Source of the DNA: Haematococcus lacustris
Taxonomy: Eukaryota; Chlorophyta; Chlorophyceae; Chlamydomonadales; Haematococcaceae
NCBI GenBank assembly: GCA_030144725.1
Contig: JASKMD010000013.1
Span: 4,468,492-4,532,491 of the forward strand
Reading direction: 5' to 3'
DNA length: 64,000 bases
A model generated the notes under the pieces. That model was not told the origin of the DNA, did no database searches, and saw only the letters and a program-made list of their open reading frames with translations. This document shows positions 9,587 to 20,621 of this stretch, in pieces. Made by a program: the position numbers and the translations under genes. The first letter of the stretch is position 1. Every line of letters begins with the position of its first letter.

Positions 9587-10017
9587 CGCCTCCAGCTGTC
9601 CAGCTTTGATGAGGGGGACACGGGCTGCCTGAAGGAGCAGCAGCTGGGGGAGTTCCTGCGCACCCAGGCCATGGAGCTGGTCCTGCTGGAGGACATGCAG
9701 GTAGGGGGGCCTGCACCGCCAGCCATCAGCGCAGGCAGTGGTCAGGCAGTGTGGAAGTATTGCGGAAGTCGGTAGGAGGTGAGTGGGTGGGTCCATCTGC
9801 ACCGCCAGTCATATGCAGGCATGGCATATGGAGCCATACAGCGCTATCTTGGAAGCTGTGTGTGTTCCTGTGTTCCTGTGTGTGTGTTCGTGGTGCTGGA
9901 CTGCAGCCGTCATTCCTTCAGCACTACTGCAACACCGCTGCACGCAAGATCATCTTCTTCCATGGCAAGAATGGTAGTCTCAAGATCAAGGAGCTGCTGA
10001 CCTCACCGCTGATGAAG
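9587..10017 (+). pseudogene. Orphan two-exon fragment of a TON2/FASS-like PP2A B'' regulatory subunit
   Basis: Exon a (9587-9700) follows a pyrimidine-rich CTGCTGCAG acceptor and ends at a GTAGGG donor. It encodes FDEGDTGCLKEQQLGEFL. Exon b (9907-10017) follows GACTGCAG and ends at GTGGGG. It encodes TAARKIIFFHGKNGSLKIKE and LLTSPLMK. Both are phase 0 and keep the frame. The pattern matches the PPP2R3C/TON2 family: a D-G-GYLREQDLE segment, then CTA-RKFFFFLDP-GKIKI-DLL. Downstream the sequence runs at once into LRR pseudogene A2, and I found no upstream exons. I therefore read it as a captured or truncated gene piece. In the intact family the protein targets PP2A and organises microtubule arrays. 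Confidence 0.7.
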
Positions 10018-10199
10018 GTGGGGGGCTGCCCAGGCAGGCGGGCAGGCAGGTAGCCACCATCATTTGTATGCAAGCCAGCGAGCCATGATCATTATCATTC
10101 AATTGCAGGTTACTAGACTCAGCGCTGCCAGCAGCAGCAATGCAGACAACTACAGCACACAGCACCCCACAGCAGCCTGCAGCAGCCAGGGGCGGGGCA

Positions 10200-11596
10200 C
10201 AGGGCACAGGTGTCAGTCTGAAATGGGTGCAGTCCCGGCACAACGGAGCCAGTGCCACAACATCAGCGGCTGTGACATCATGCAGGTCAATGACTGTCAC
10301 CTCGCCGCAGCACTGCAGCGGTTGCTGCCAAGCTACCAGCTGCGCCAGGTCCACCCTCTGCTGCTGCAGGAGTGCTGGAGTGATGACGCCACATCTTTGC
10401 TCCTCCGCGGTGAGCATATAAAGCCGCATGCTCTTGATCTTCACTGGCACCTTGCACGCATATGCCATGTTGCGTAGTGCCGCTGCCACCTCAGGGTTGG
10501 AGATGTCCTCCACATTAATGTTCAGACAGTTCAGCACTTGAGGCTGGGAATGGGAGTGCAGAGGCAGGTAAGCGAGTGCCTTCCAGTCAATATTCCCAAG
10601 CAGCTCCACCCGCTGCCAGCTGCAGGGCGCATCAGCATATGTCGTGTCCAGCATTCTGACTCCTGTCCCTCCTATCCCTCCTAGCCCTAACCCTAACCCT
10701 AACCCTAACCCTAACCCTAGCCCTCCTAACCCTAATCCCTCCTGTCCCTCCTAGCTCCAACTGAATGCTTGTGAGCTGGGTGGCTGCCAGGAGTGTGTCG
10801 AGCTCCTGCTGGCCCCAGTTTGTGCTTCCTGGCAGCTGCAGGGTGTGGAGCTGAGGCAACGCTTGTAGCAGCGCAGGCAGGCCCTGTAGGCAATGATGGG
10901 AATCAAGAGTGAGCACTTGCAGCTGAGCCAACGGTTGCAAGTAGTCCATGAATGATACTAGGACGCCACCAAGCGGCGAATAGTACTTGAGGTGTAGCTC
11001 AGTAAGGTGTTGTGCCAGGGGCTGCAGGTTTGGCACTGGGGGCCTGCTGCTGCTTAATGGGTGGCAACAATATCCATCAAAAATCAACCGCTTCAGCCTG
11101 GCCCCTTGGGACAGGTCCAGGGTGCGCAGGGCTCCTTGGGTCCATGACGGTGATCTCATATAATGTCGACCAGCCTGCAGACCTCCACTGCTGCACAGTT
11201 GTCCAACTTTGGCAGAGTGTGGGCCAGCAGGTCAATGTAGCACTCGCTGTCCTCTGTCTTTGGCTGCCACAAGGTGAGAGCCAGCTTGCTTGTCCTCGCT
11301 TGCAGGGCTGCAACAACTCTGGGCGTGAGCAGCTGGTCGCAGCACTGCCTGCCCAGCTGGATGTGCAAGGCTGGGACGTACAGCAGGCGGGCCTGGGAGA
11401 AGGCGCGGCAGGTCAGAAGCAGCAGGCTCCTGGCCCCAAGCTGCATGACCCGGCAAGCGATGTCATCCAGCAGCGCTGGCGGGAGGTCCAGCAGCCTAGT
11501 GGCAGGAGGGGGCGCCTCGCCAGCTGGGCTGTACCCATCTGTTGCTGAGGCACCGCCATCCACTGTGACTTGATGCTGCATGTCATGCTGGCTCAT
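10200..11596 (-). pseudogene. LRR gene A2, broken copy
   Basis: Subfamily A homology begins at ATG 11596 (MSQHDMQHQVTVDGG) and runs to about 11160. It then skips roughly 100 family residues, including the first LRRs. It resumes with LQPLAQHLTELHL and LPQLHTLQLPG, and is interrupted at about 10660-10755 by a telomere-like insertion. It continues with YADAPCSWQRVEL to LAPLCRDCTHF at about 10205. The C-terminal MAEQPWARWL block is absent. The copy needs frame changes at about 11158 and at the insertion, so it is very unlikely to make a normal product. Its upstream region is nearly identical to that of A3 (about 11780-11970 against 15390-15580). Confidence 0.88.
10660..10755. repeat. Telomere-like insertion inside LRR pseudogene A2
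   Basis: Contains a core of about six CCCTAA units (10685-10720), TTAGGG on the other strand, bordered by variants CCCTCC and CCCTAAT. CCTGTCCCTCCTA occurs at both edges. It sits exactly between two family-conserved segments (TSIQL and YADAPCSW), so it is an insertion into the gene. Confidence 0.85.
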
Positions 11597-11984
11597 AGCT
11601 GGGACTGTCTATTGACCTGCAGAGTGGGTGGAGCAACAAGGATGTCAGGGTGTGAGGGCGCCAGTAGCAGCAGCAGCGTATGGCTGGCCGGGTGTGGGTG
11701 CGGGTACGCACCTAGCTGCTCCTGGCTGCCCTCGGCTCAATTGTGTCGGCGATGCCTTCGACTAAGCCTGCAGAGCAGAGAGAAGGCAGTAACGCGGACC
11801 TCGGACATAATCCAGTAGATCACGGCTGGCGAGAAACACTACTCGCTGGCTACTCCCACACGCTCCAGATGACTTACGGACGGTTAGATGATACAGGCAG
11901 CTGGGCCACGCATTCCGCCGAGCAGGGTTATGCTAGCGTCGCACGAATCCGAGGGCGATGCGCCTAGGCGACACTCGGATCATC

Positions 11985-13230
11985 GGTGGATGAGCCAGAC
12001 TGCAAGTAGTAACAGTTGCATGCCAAGCTTGCAGCGGGCCCACCTGGTAGTACCTAGGGGCAGCACACCAGGCACTCACTGTCTTGCCATGCCAGCCTGG
12101 CTGACTGGCAGCAGCACTGAGCAGGCTACCACAGGGGCTGCTTGCTGGCAGCAGTGGACACTTTCCTTTAGCACTGCTGCTCTGCTCTGACACTGCCCTC
12201 GGAGAGAGCAGCCTGAGGGCGCTGCTGCTCTGCGGGGCGGCGAGCTTGAAGGATGAGTCAAAGGTGTTTGTGGAGGCGGAGGGCAACACACAGGGCTGAG
12301 GCAGAGAGCAGTAGCAGCTGGGCCAGAGCAGGCAGTGGGGAGGTGATATTGTGATGCCACTACAGCACGGAGGACATGACCGCGTCCAGGTGTTTCTGTG
12401 CCACTATTATCACCCTGCCAAGCTTACCTAGGTCCTTGTGACCATGCTACTCTACATGGGGCAGGGAGGGGAGGGCAGCAGGGAGTCCCTGCCCTGCCCT
12501 GCCCTCCCCAATCTATAGATGATGCATGGGACCCTGCAGGACAGCTCAACAGTGAGGGCATTGACATCACTTGAGACGCCGCCAACCATCAGCCTGCAGC
12601 AGCTGAGGAGAGGCTGCCAGCAAGTTTAACTGGGCAAATGGGCTAGGGTGGGATGATTATTATATATCATATGATAGCCCACAGTGAATTGTCCTGCAGG
12701 CCAAGCAACCCATGAGCAGGACCAGGAGCACGCCCACAGCAAACCCCTCCCACACCCCCTGCCCCACCCTGCTGCTCCAGGCATGGCATGCATGAGGGCA
12801 GAGAGCAGACCAGGCACCCCGCAAAGCAGACAAGGCACCTCCCAGCAGTACGCCCACAGTGGAAAGGTGTGGCCGGGCAGCTTGGATACTTGTGCGTCGG
12901 CAGGTGAGGCCCTGCATCAGGCTGCACCAAGGGCTAACGGCCAAGCAGATCACTATGACAGCCATTACTTCCTAGCAGCAGCAGCAGGCTGTGGTGTTGC
13001 ATGCGCTGTGGCCAGGCTGTTGCGCCCTTCATGGAGCATGTGCCTTCACAATGTATTTCTCATGATGCCTAGGGTTCTTCCCATGCAACCTCCCAGCCAT
13101 TGCCACATCAGCCTCAACACCTGAAAACTTAGTTAAAGTCTTTAACCCGACCTTGCCTGGCCACTACTGTCACGCATGATGTCAGGGCAGGCTCAACGTT
13201 TGTGGTGACAAAGCTGCTGTCATCAGGGAT
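11985..13230. repeat. Dispersed repeats and 3' flank of LRR gene A3
   Basis: 12020-12340 is a partial copy of the 15750-16390 repeat. 12340-13180 matches 3240-4260. 13040-13395 is the conserved 3' flank of subfamily A. No protein gene was recognised; the open frames change strand and frame between copies. Confidence 0.65.
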
Positions 13231-13396
13231 GATGCAAGCATTGAACCTGTCTAGTCTGGTCCAGCCACGCATGTCTTGTTGGCGTCATCGCTCCTGGGTC
13301 TTCCAACATGGCAACAGCCAGTACTGTGGCATGCATGAAACACCACGAAGCATCGAGGCGCTGCCAACCGTTGTCAATGGCCAGATCAATCATCAA

Positions 13397-15205
13397 TCAC
13401 CTATACTCATCGCAAATGCTCACTCTGATCAATCCGGTTTTCAACCAGCTGCCAGCCTTCCAACATGCAGGCAGCTCAGGCCGACTCTCTAATCTGATGA
13501 TTGCGACATGCAACCAGCGTGCCCAAGGCTGCTCAGCCATGAGCTGCAGTGACTCATGCATGGCTGCAGAAAAACATCCCACTACATCGTGAAAGGTGAC
13601 CTTCTGCACAGCGGGCATGAGCTGCACCAACTGGTGCCAAAACCCCAACGAGGGCTCCACGCTCCCGTCATGCAGCTCAAAGTGGGTGCAGTCCCGGCAC
13701 AATGGAGCCAGTGCTAGGACATCAGCAGCTGTGACTTCATGCAGGTGAACGACCGACACGTTGTCCGAGCAGCAGCATTGCAGCGGTTGCAGCATAGCTA
13801 CCAGCTGCGCCAGGTCCACCCTCTGCTGCTGTACGATTGTTGGAGCGAGGACTGTAGGGCCTGTTCTCAACTTCTTCTCGCTCGGCACCCACAGCAGCAC
13901 ATTCTTGATCTGCACTGGCACCTTGCACGCATATGCCAGGAGGTGGATTGCGGCTGCCACCTCAGGGTCTGAGATGTCCTCCTCACTGATTAGAAGATGC
14001 CCCAGCACTAGGGGCTGGGAGAGGGAGTGCAGGGGCAGGTACGTGATTGCCTTCCACGCAATCGTAAAAGTCAGCTCCAGCCGCTGCCAGCTGCAGGGCG
14101 CATCAGCATATGAGGTGTCCAATGCGTTAACTTGGCGCAGCTGGAGGCTTGTGATTTGGGTGGCTGCCAGGAGTGTGATGAGCTCCTGCTCTGTTACATT
14201 GACCTCTGGCAGCTGCAGGGTGTGGAGCTGAGGCAGCGCCTGCAGCAGCTCAGCCAGGCCCTCAAGGCCATCAAGGTGGGATATAGTCAGCACCTGCAGC
14301 TGAGCCAGAGGTTGCAAGTACTCTATGAAGTCGCTCAGATCATTGTTGACACCTTTACATCTCGCGAGGTGCAGCTGGGTCAGGTGTTGCGCCAGGGGCT
14401 GAAAGCTAGGCAACAGTAGTGTGTCACGCTGTCCAGGGTATTCAAAAGCTATGCTGAGCTGCTTGAGCTGCAGACCCTGGAACGTAAGGCCCACTGCTCC
14501 TTCATCACCATCTTGGAAGGAGATATCGGTGAGGTGTAGCCGCTGCAGCTGCAGGGCCAGCGACGAGTGGGAGAGCAGGCTGGCTAGCTCATTGCTTGAG
14601 ACACAGAGCCCCTGCAGGGTCAGGGCAGTCAGGCTGGGGAAGCTGCCCAGCAGGTGCTGCGCAAGGCCAGGTGGGCAGTGCAGATATCTGCGCTTGTTGC
14701 CGGTATACTGCCCGCTGCTGACCAAGCTGCAGACCTCCACTGCTGCACAGTTCCCCAGCTTTGCCAGGGCATGGGCCAGCAGGTCAGTGTAATCTTGCGT
14801 ATACTCTGTCTGCAGCAGCTGCAAGGTGGGAGCCAACTGATCACTGAACCACCTGCTGTCCACTGTCTCTGGCTGCTCCAAAGTCAGTGCCAGCTTGCTT
14901 GTCCTCGCTTGTAGGGCTGCAACAACTCTGGGCGTGAGCAGCTGGTCGCAGCTCTGCCTGCCCAGCTGGATGTGCAAGGCTGGGACGTGCAGCAGGCGAG
15001 CCTGGGAGAAGGCGCAGCAGGTCAGGGGCAGCAGGCTCCTGGCCCCAAGCTGCATGACCCGGCAAGCGATGTCATCCAGCAGCGCTGGCGGGAGGTCCAG
15101 CAGCCTAGTGGCAGGAGGGGGCACCTCGCCAGCTGGGCTGTACCCATCTGTTGCTGAGACACCGCTATCCACTGTGGCTTGATATTGCATGTCACGCTGG
15201 CTCAT
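13397..15205 (-). CDS. LRR gene A3: F-box-like/leucine-rich repeat protein, 602 aa
   Basis: Intact frame from ATG 15205 (MSQRDMQYQ). Same architecture as A1: disordered N-terminus, F-box-like segment at residues ~35-82 (LLDLPPALLDDIACRV), and LRRs from ~185. Conserved C-terminal blocks are APCSWQRLELTF, LAPLCRDCTHFEL, QLVQLMPAVQK, MAEQPWARWL and LPACW. Differences from A1 are spread along the LRRs, as expected for a ligand- or substrate-binding surface; selection was not measured. A 5' UTR intron is predicted at 15226-15320 (GTGCGT...GCAG). The C-terminal tail differs from A1 after SWLK. Function as an SCF adaptor is inference only. Confidence 0.85.
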   Translation of the reverse strand: MSQRDMQYQATVDSGVSATDGYSPAGEVPPPATRLLDLPPALLDDIACRVMQLGARSLLPLTCCAFSQARLLHVPALHIQLGRQSCDQLLTPRVVAALQARTSKLALTLEQPETVDSRWFSDQLAPTLQLLQTEYTQDYTDLLAHALAKLGNCAAVEVCSLVSSGQYTGNKRRYLHCPPGLAQHLLGSFPSLTALTLQGLCVSSNELASLLSHSSLALQLQRLHLTDISFQDGDEGAVGLTFQGLQLKQLSIAFEYPGQRDTLLLPSFQPLAQHLTQLHLARCKGVNNDLSDFIEYLQPLAQLQVLTISHLDGLEGLAELLQALPQLHTLQLPEVNVTEQELITLLAATQITSLQLRQVNALDTSYADAPCSWQRLELTFTIAWKAITYLPLHSLSQPLVLGHLLISEEDISDPEVAAAIHLLAYACKVPVQIKNVLLWVPSEKKLRTGPTVLAPTIVQQQRVDLAQLVAMLQPLQCCCSDNVSVVHLHEVTAADVLALAPLCRDCTHFELHDGSVEPSLGFWHQLVQLMPAVQKVTFHDVVGCFSAAMHESLQLMAEQPWARWLHVAIIRLESRPELPACWKAGSWLKTGLIRVSICDEYR

Positions 15206-15225
15206 AGCTGGGAATGTCTATTGAC

Positions 15226-15320
15226 CTGCAGAGTGGGTGGAGCAACAAGGCTGTCAGGGTGTGAGGGCGCCAGTAGCAGAAGCAGCGTATGATTGGCCGG
15301 GTGTGGGTGCGGGTACGCAC
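15226..15320 (-). other. Predicted 5' UTR intron of A3
   Basis: CCAG|GTGCGTACC donor and CTCTGCAG|GTCAATAG acceptor; 95 nt, aligned with the introns of the other A genes. Confidence 0.65.
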
Positions 15321-15779
15321 CTGGCTGCTCCTGGCTGCTCTCGGCTCACTTGTGTTGGCGATGCCTTCGACTAAGCCTGCAGAGCAGAGAGAAGGCAGTA
15401 ACGCGGACCTCGGACATAATCCAGTAGATCACGGCTGGCGAGAAACACTACTCGCTGGCTACTCCCACACGCTCCAGATGACTTACGGACGGTTAGATGA
15501 TACAGGCAGCTGGGCCACGCATTCCGCCGAGCAGGGTTATGCTAGCGTCGCACGAATCCGAGGGCGATGTGCCTAGGCGATACTGTGCCTAGGCGATACT
15601 GCGTTGATCTGTTCGTCCATTTTATCCCTCTTCCTTTAAACCCCTTTTGTTTTGTAACCCTCCTAAGGCCTTCGAGCTCCCACCTAGAGCCTCCTCTCCA
15701 TTACCCTGTGGTGGGCAAACTGTGGAGGGCTGATAGAGGCCAGGCTGGGCTGCCTAATAGTACCTAGGGGCAGCACACC

Positions 15780-17010
15780 AGGCCCTCACCGTCTTGTCAT
15801 GCCAGCTGTGAGGGGCCAGGCTGGGCTGCCTGGGTAACTAGGTGCTTTGGGGCACCACTGGCCCTCACTGTCTCTCCATGCCACTGGTTGGCTGGGACCA
15901 CCATCATTGACCCGTTCATTGCTCCATCGTGCACAAGGGTTAGCTGGGACCAGTTTGCCAGCGCCCTAATCCCCTGCAGCCCCAGCCACCAACACCCACC
16001 AGGCCAGCCAGGCAGTCTGTAGACAGTGCCACACACTGCAGCCAGGCGCCCCCGCTTCGCAGCTACGTGCAGGCTGTGTAGACTGTCTGACTGGCTGCTT
16101 GTCAGTGCCACTGACCAGGCTACCCCAGGAACCTGCTGGTTGCTGGCAGCAGTGGACACCCTCCTCCAGCACTGCTGCTCTGCTCTGACACTGCCCTCCA
16201 AGAGAGCAGCCTGAGTCAGACCCTCTGCTGCTCTGCAGGGCGGCGGGCTTGAAGGATGAGTGATAGGTGTTCGTGGAGGCGGAGGGCAACACCCGGGGCT
16301 CAGGCAGAGAGCAGTTGCAGGTAGGCCAGAGCGGGCAGTGGTGAGGCTCTGAGGTCAGGCTGAGGCGAGCAGGCCCCACTGCCACTGCATGGCCAGTCAG
16401 GTCACCTGCCAGGGTCAGGGCTGCACCTGGCTCAGGGGGAGGGGTGGGTCAGGAGGTAGGGGGCAACACCAGGGGGTGGTGCCGGCAGCAGCCCAGACAC
16501 AGCTGCCAGGCACCCGCTATGCGCCTCCAGCCGCTGCGCCCTCACCTCAGTGTGGCACCCTGTGGGACAGTGAATAGTGGGCGCCAGGCAGCTGGTGTAG
16601 GACGTCATGACCACTGCCCCTCACAAGGTGTGCTGGGTGCATTGAAAGCCTACCAGCCCAGGCGTTTGCTCTAGATGCATTGGCTCTAGCTGCGGCCAGT
16701 CTGCCCTGACCAAGACATGTGAAGCTTTATGGACGGCACCCACACCCACCTGCAGCATCTTCCCCTAGCTGCCAGTGGCACCGTCAGCCAGGCAGGCAGG
16801 CCATATGGACCCAGGCAGCAGGGGGCAGCCGGTGAAGTATCAGCCTGTCCCTGCACTTACTGCTGCGGCCCTGCACCCCTACAGCCCCTACAGTGCTCAC
16901 ACCATGAGGTGAGGTATGGGTCAAGCCATGGCAGCTGGTGGGCACAGCATGCAGCCAGGTTCCCCTGTTGCTGTTGGCTGCACCCTCACAGCAGGTCAAC
17001 TCCCTGAGCT
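15780..17010. repeat. Dispersed repeat, forward copy of a 1.2-kb inverted pair
   Basis: Matches the reverse complement of about 50945-52200. Shared landmarks include the CAGGTCAACTCCCTGAG block (about 16990-17006), the TGGGCGCCAGGCAGCTGGTG block (about 16580) and the GGTGTTCGTGGAGGCGGAGG block (about 16270). Partial copies occur at 3000-3240, 8440-8890, 12020-12340 and 45850-46090 (inverted). No gene product was recognised. Confidence 0.75.
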
Positions 17011-17096
17011 GCAGGGAGTCTTATGAAAACTGGCCAGGGGAAATGTCAGAAACTCTTTCGCAGCAGGGCAGCAGCGCAGCATCGCAATAGGTTGAC

Positions 17097-17747
17097 AGGG
17101 CAGCAGGGCAGCAGGGCAGCAGGGCAGCAGGGCGGCAGGGCAGCAGGGCAGCAGGGCGGCAGGGCGGCAGGGCGGCAGGGCAGCAGGGCGGCAGGGCGGC
17201 AGGGCAGCAGGGCGGCAGGGCGGCGGGGAAGCAGGGCGGCAGGGCAGCAGGGCAGCAGGGCAGCAGGGCGGCAGGGCAGCAGGGCGGCAGGGCAGCAGGG
17301 CGGCAGGGCAGCAGGGCAGCAGGGCGGCAGGGCGGCAGGGCGGCAGGGCGGCAGGGCGGCAGGGCGGCAGGGCGGCAGGGCGGCAGGGCAGCAGGGCGGC
17401 AGGGCGGCAGGGCAGCAGGGCGGCAGGGCAGCAGGGCGGCAGGGCAGCAGGGCGGCAGGGCAGCAGGGCGGCAGGGCGGCAGGGCGGCAGGGCAGCAGGG
17501 CAGCAGGGCGGCAGGGCAGCAGGGCGGCAGGGCAGCAGGGCGGCAGGGCAGCAGGGCAGCAGGGCGGCAGGGCGGCAGGGCGGCAGGGCGGCAGGGCAGC
17601 AGGGCGGCAGGGCAGCAGGGCAGCAGGGCAGCAGGGCAGCAGGGCAGCAGGGCAGCAGGGCAGCAGGGCAGCAGGGCAGCAGGGCAGCAGGGCAGCAGGG
17701 CAGCAGGGCAGCAGGGCAGCAGGGCAGCAGGGCAGCAGGGCAGCAGG
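17097..17747. repeat. 8-bp minisatellite C(A/G)GCAGGG
   Basis: About 80 units of CAGCAGGG and CGGCAGGG in mixed order, becoming homogeneous CAGCAGGG over the last ~130 bp. It yields artificial open frames on both strands. The same unit occurs in the opposite orientation at 40752-40892. Confidence 0.95.
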
Positions 17748-18145
17748 GGCCGCTCTCCATCTCCACACCCCTCTGTCAGTAGCTGGTGGCGTGTAGACAG
17801 TTTAAGACGGGGCAGTGTCAGGCAACGGCAACTGCGTGACGATGAAATAAAGAGCACGATGCCGGTTCTACAACCAGCTGCTGCCACAGACACACTGTGC
17901 TTTCCCGCGTCGGCCCTTGCCGCACTGAAGCATGGTTGTATGAACCAGCGTTGTTGTATAAATCAACTGTTAATCATAATGACAGCGAGTCTTCCAGTGA
18001 CCTACCATCCTTCTTCATGAGTCAAGCTAGAGCCATACTAGAATAATGCAATCGTTTCAGCCTGCCTGCCCGCAATGTCAAGTCCATTCTCAATCAGACA
18101 GCATGGAGCACATAGCATCTGCTTTGCCACCTGCGTGCAGCCTCA

Positions 18146-19828
18146 TCACTCAAACCACACCCTTAGCTTGCCGGGCTGTGAAGGGGTCTTGTGCTTCCAG
18201 CATGCAGGCAGCGTGGGCGGGCCTGATGGTTGCTTGATGCAGACTTGCAGTATCCGTGACCAGGGCTGCTTCACCATGAGCCGCAGCGACCTCAGCATGG
18301 CTGCTGTTGCCACGCCCTCCGAGGCCCAGCAGGTGATGTGCGTGACGCTGGGCATGAGCTGAACCAGCTGGCGCCAAAACTGCAGGGAGGGGATCAGGCT
18401 GCACATGCTAAACTGAAGGCGAGTGCAGCCCTGGCACAGGGCAGCCAGCGCGGGAACATCTGCTGCACTCACGCCCTGCATGCCACTGAACACAACCTCT
18501 TGCAAGCCACAGCAGCGCAGTGGCTGCAGCATTGCCTCAAACTGCGCCAGTTGTGCGCGGTGGGCACAGTCCAACTTCAAGGCCTTGATCGTCACCGGTA
18601 CCTTGCAGGCCTGTGTCAGGTTGTGCACTGCAGCTGCAACCAAGAGGCTAGGATCACCACCATCTTCACCAACATCACCATCACCATCGTCCCCCATGCC
18701 AACACTGAGGCCACCCAGCAGCAGGGGTTGGGTGAGGGAGTGCAAGGGCAGGTAGGCGGCAGTGCTGCTGTCGATCCAGTGGGTCAGCTCCAGCCGCTGC
18801 CAGCTGCAGGGTGCATCTGCACGTGAGCTGCTGAGGTCTTGCACTGAGTTGAGCTGCACGCTGGTGAGCTGGGTGGCTGCCAGCAGAGCGTCCAGTTGCT
18901 CCTGACCATACAGTGTGACCCCAGGCAGCTGCAAGGTGTGTAGCCGGGGAAAGGCGCGCAACACTTCAGGCGGGTTGGTAAGGAAGCACTGCCTGGACAC
19001 AGTCAGCACCTGTAGCTGTTGCAGTGGGCCCAGTGCCGCTGCAAGGGATGTGAGGGTCGGGTAGAGCTGCATGAGCAGTTGAACATGCAGCTGTGTCAGG
19101 TGCTGGGCTAGGGGCTGGAGGCCAGGCATCAACACCTCCGCGCCAACATCCAGGCTGAGGTGCTGAAGTCTGACACCATGGAACAGGTTGGCCAGGGTGA
19201 CGGCTCCTGACTCAGGTCGCTTGGGCTGGGTGATGGTGCTGCCGGTGAGGTCCAGCTGCTGCAGCTGCAGGGACAGACGCTGGTGGGAGAGCAGGGCAGC
19301 CAGACTACTGCAGGGGATAGAGTAGCCGTGAAGGGCCAGGGAGGTCAGGCGTGGGATGCTATCTATCAAGTGCTGAGCAAGGTCCATGCAGTCCAGCGGT
19401 AGGACAACCTCGGCGTCTGAGGTATCGAGGCTGACCAGCTCGCACGTCTCCGCGGCTGCACAGCTGCTCAGCCTGTTCAGGACATCGTGCAGCATCCGCA
19501 TGTAGTGCCCGCTGCCGAGAGCGTGCGGCTGTACCAAGATTAGCGCGAACCTCCGCGTCCTGGCGCTCAGGGCTGCGACGACGCGGCTCGTGAGCAGCTG
19601 GTTGCACCGGTGCGTATCCAGCTGGATGCGGAAGGCTGTGGCGTGTAGGAGGTTAGTCTGGGAGAAGGTGCGGCACGTAAGGGACAGCGCTCCACCCGCA
19701 CCGAGCTGCACGGCCCGCCTGACCACGTCGTCCACCAGCCCCGCAGGCAGGCTCAGCCGCGGGATAGGCGCACGCGCTGCTGGGTATGCCTTAACAGGAG
19801 CGTTGGGAGGCACACGACGCATGCTCAT
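18146..19828 (-). CDS. LRR gene B1: divergent F-box-like/leucine-rich repeat protein, 560 aa
   Basis: Intact frame. I place the start at ATG 19828 (MSMRRVPP), because the upstream in-frame extension has no homology to the family. The F-box-like segment is LPAGLVDDVVRRAVQLGAGG then LSLTCRTFSQTNLL. LRR blocks include SIPRLTSLALHGY, LQQLDLTGSTITQ and FPRLHTLQLPGVT. Conserved C-terminal blocks are APCSWQRLELTH, ALAALCQGCTRL, QLVQLMPSV and LPACW; the usual MAEQPWARWL is changed to MVKQPWSRIL. It ends KLRVWFE, like B3/B4. An acidic Asp/Gly-rich loop (GMGDDGDGDVGEDGGD) is unique to this copy. Decayed relics at 46758, 55200 and 57390 are closer to this type or to B than to A. Confidence 0.82.
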   Translation of the reverse strand: MSMRRVPPNAPVKAYPAARAPIPRLSLPAGLVDDVVRRAVQLGAGGALSLTCRTFSQTNLLHATAFRIQLDTHRCNQLLTSRVVAALSARTRRFALILVQPHALGSGHYMRMLHDVLNRLSSCAAAETCELVSLDTSDAEVVLPLDCMDLAQHLIDSIPRLTSLALHGYSIPCSSLAALLSHQRLSLQLQQLDLTGSTITQPKRPESGAVTLANLFHGVRLQHLSLDVGAEVLMPGLQPLAQHLTQLHVQLLMQLYPTLTSLAAALGPLQQLQVLTVSRQCFLTNPPEVLRAFPRLHTLQLPGVTLYGQEQLDALLAATQLTSVQLNSVQDLSSSRADAPCSWQRLELTHWIDSSTAAYLPLHSLTQPLLLGGLSVGMGDDGDGDVGEDGGDPSLLVAAAVHNLTQACKVPVTIKALKLDCAHRAQLAQFEAMLQPLRCCGLQEVVFSGMQGVSAADVPALAALCQGCTRLQFSMCSLIPSLQFWRQLVQLMPSVTHITCWASEGVATAAMLRSLRLMVKQPWSRILQVCIKQPSGPPTLPACWKHKTPSQPGKLRVWFE

Positions 19829-20017
19829 AATTGCCGCTGCCCGCAATGCTGCCGGTGACGGCGACGGACTGGTGACGCAGGAGAGTTGGCCCGCTTTGTG
19901 CCAAATGTCACACAGCGCCACAGCCTTCAGCCAGTGAATCATAGCTACTGCTGAAGGGTTCAATACGCAACAAGTGCACGGCGACCTTCCATTGCTCAAC
20001 AGTTTGCCCCAGCACAA

Positions 20018-20621
20018 TCGTCGTGCACAGCTTCAGGGAACAACCTCCGTACCAACATCCAGGCTCAGATGCTGAAGGTTATAGCCTGCAGGCCTTCACA
20101 AGTACACAGTATCCTCTCACTGCTCCGCAGTTTGCACCACCACAAGAGGCGCAGCCATCAACCACCTTGTCCGCATCATCACTACAATGCATTGGCACAC
20201 TGGCCACAGAAAGATCAACATCAACCAAAACTATCACCACAATGCATTGGCGCACTGACATCAGACACTGGGAACGAAATGCCACTGTCAACATCATCAT
20301 GTCATCACAGACGCCTTGCCCACCAACATGCAGCAGCAGCCCTGTCTGGACCACAACACCAAGCCAAGCCACTGCAGCCCCATCTTCATTGACCACATCA
20401 AAGGCACGCACAGGCACGTACAGCTCGGGCCAGGCAGGCAGAGGCTGGTGAGAAGGGGTTGCGCAAAACATGTGAAGACTCCAGGTTGTCGCATCATCAC
20501 CAAGGCACCATCACCAAGGCACACACTGCTGTTGGCACACATGGTCAGGGCCGCCCATGCGCCTGCGAGCAAAGCATATGTGGCTGCTGCTGCTCCTGGC
20601 AGGGGTGCACACACTTGTGAC
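20018..20621. other. No recognised gene
   Basis: Between B1 and B2. A short piece at about 20040-20095 resembles an internal fragment of a B-type LRR gene. The rest is CA-rich sequence without conserved coding signals. Confidence 0.5.

Noticed and set aside
17023..17893. Open frames on both strands over the 8-bp minisatellite
   Set aside because: Repeat by-product, open in several frames at once, with no flanking domain.
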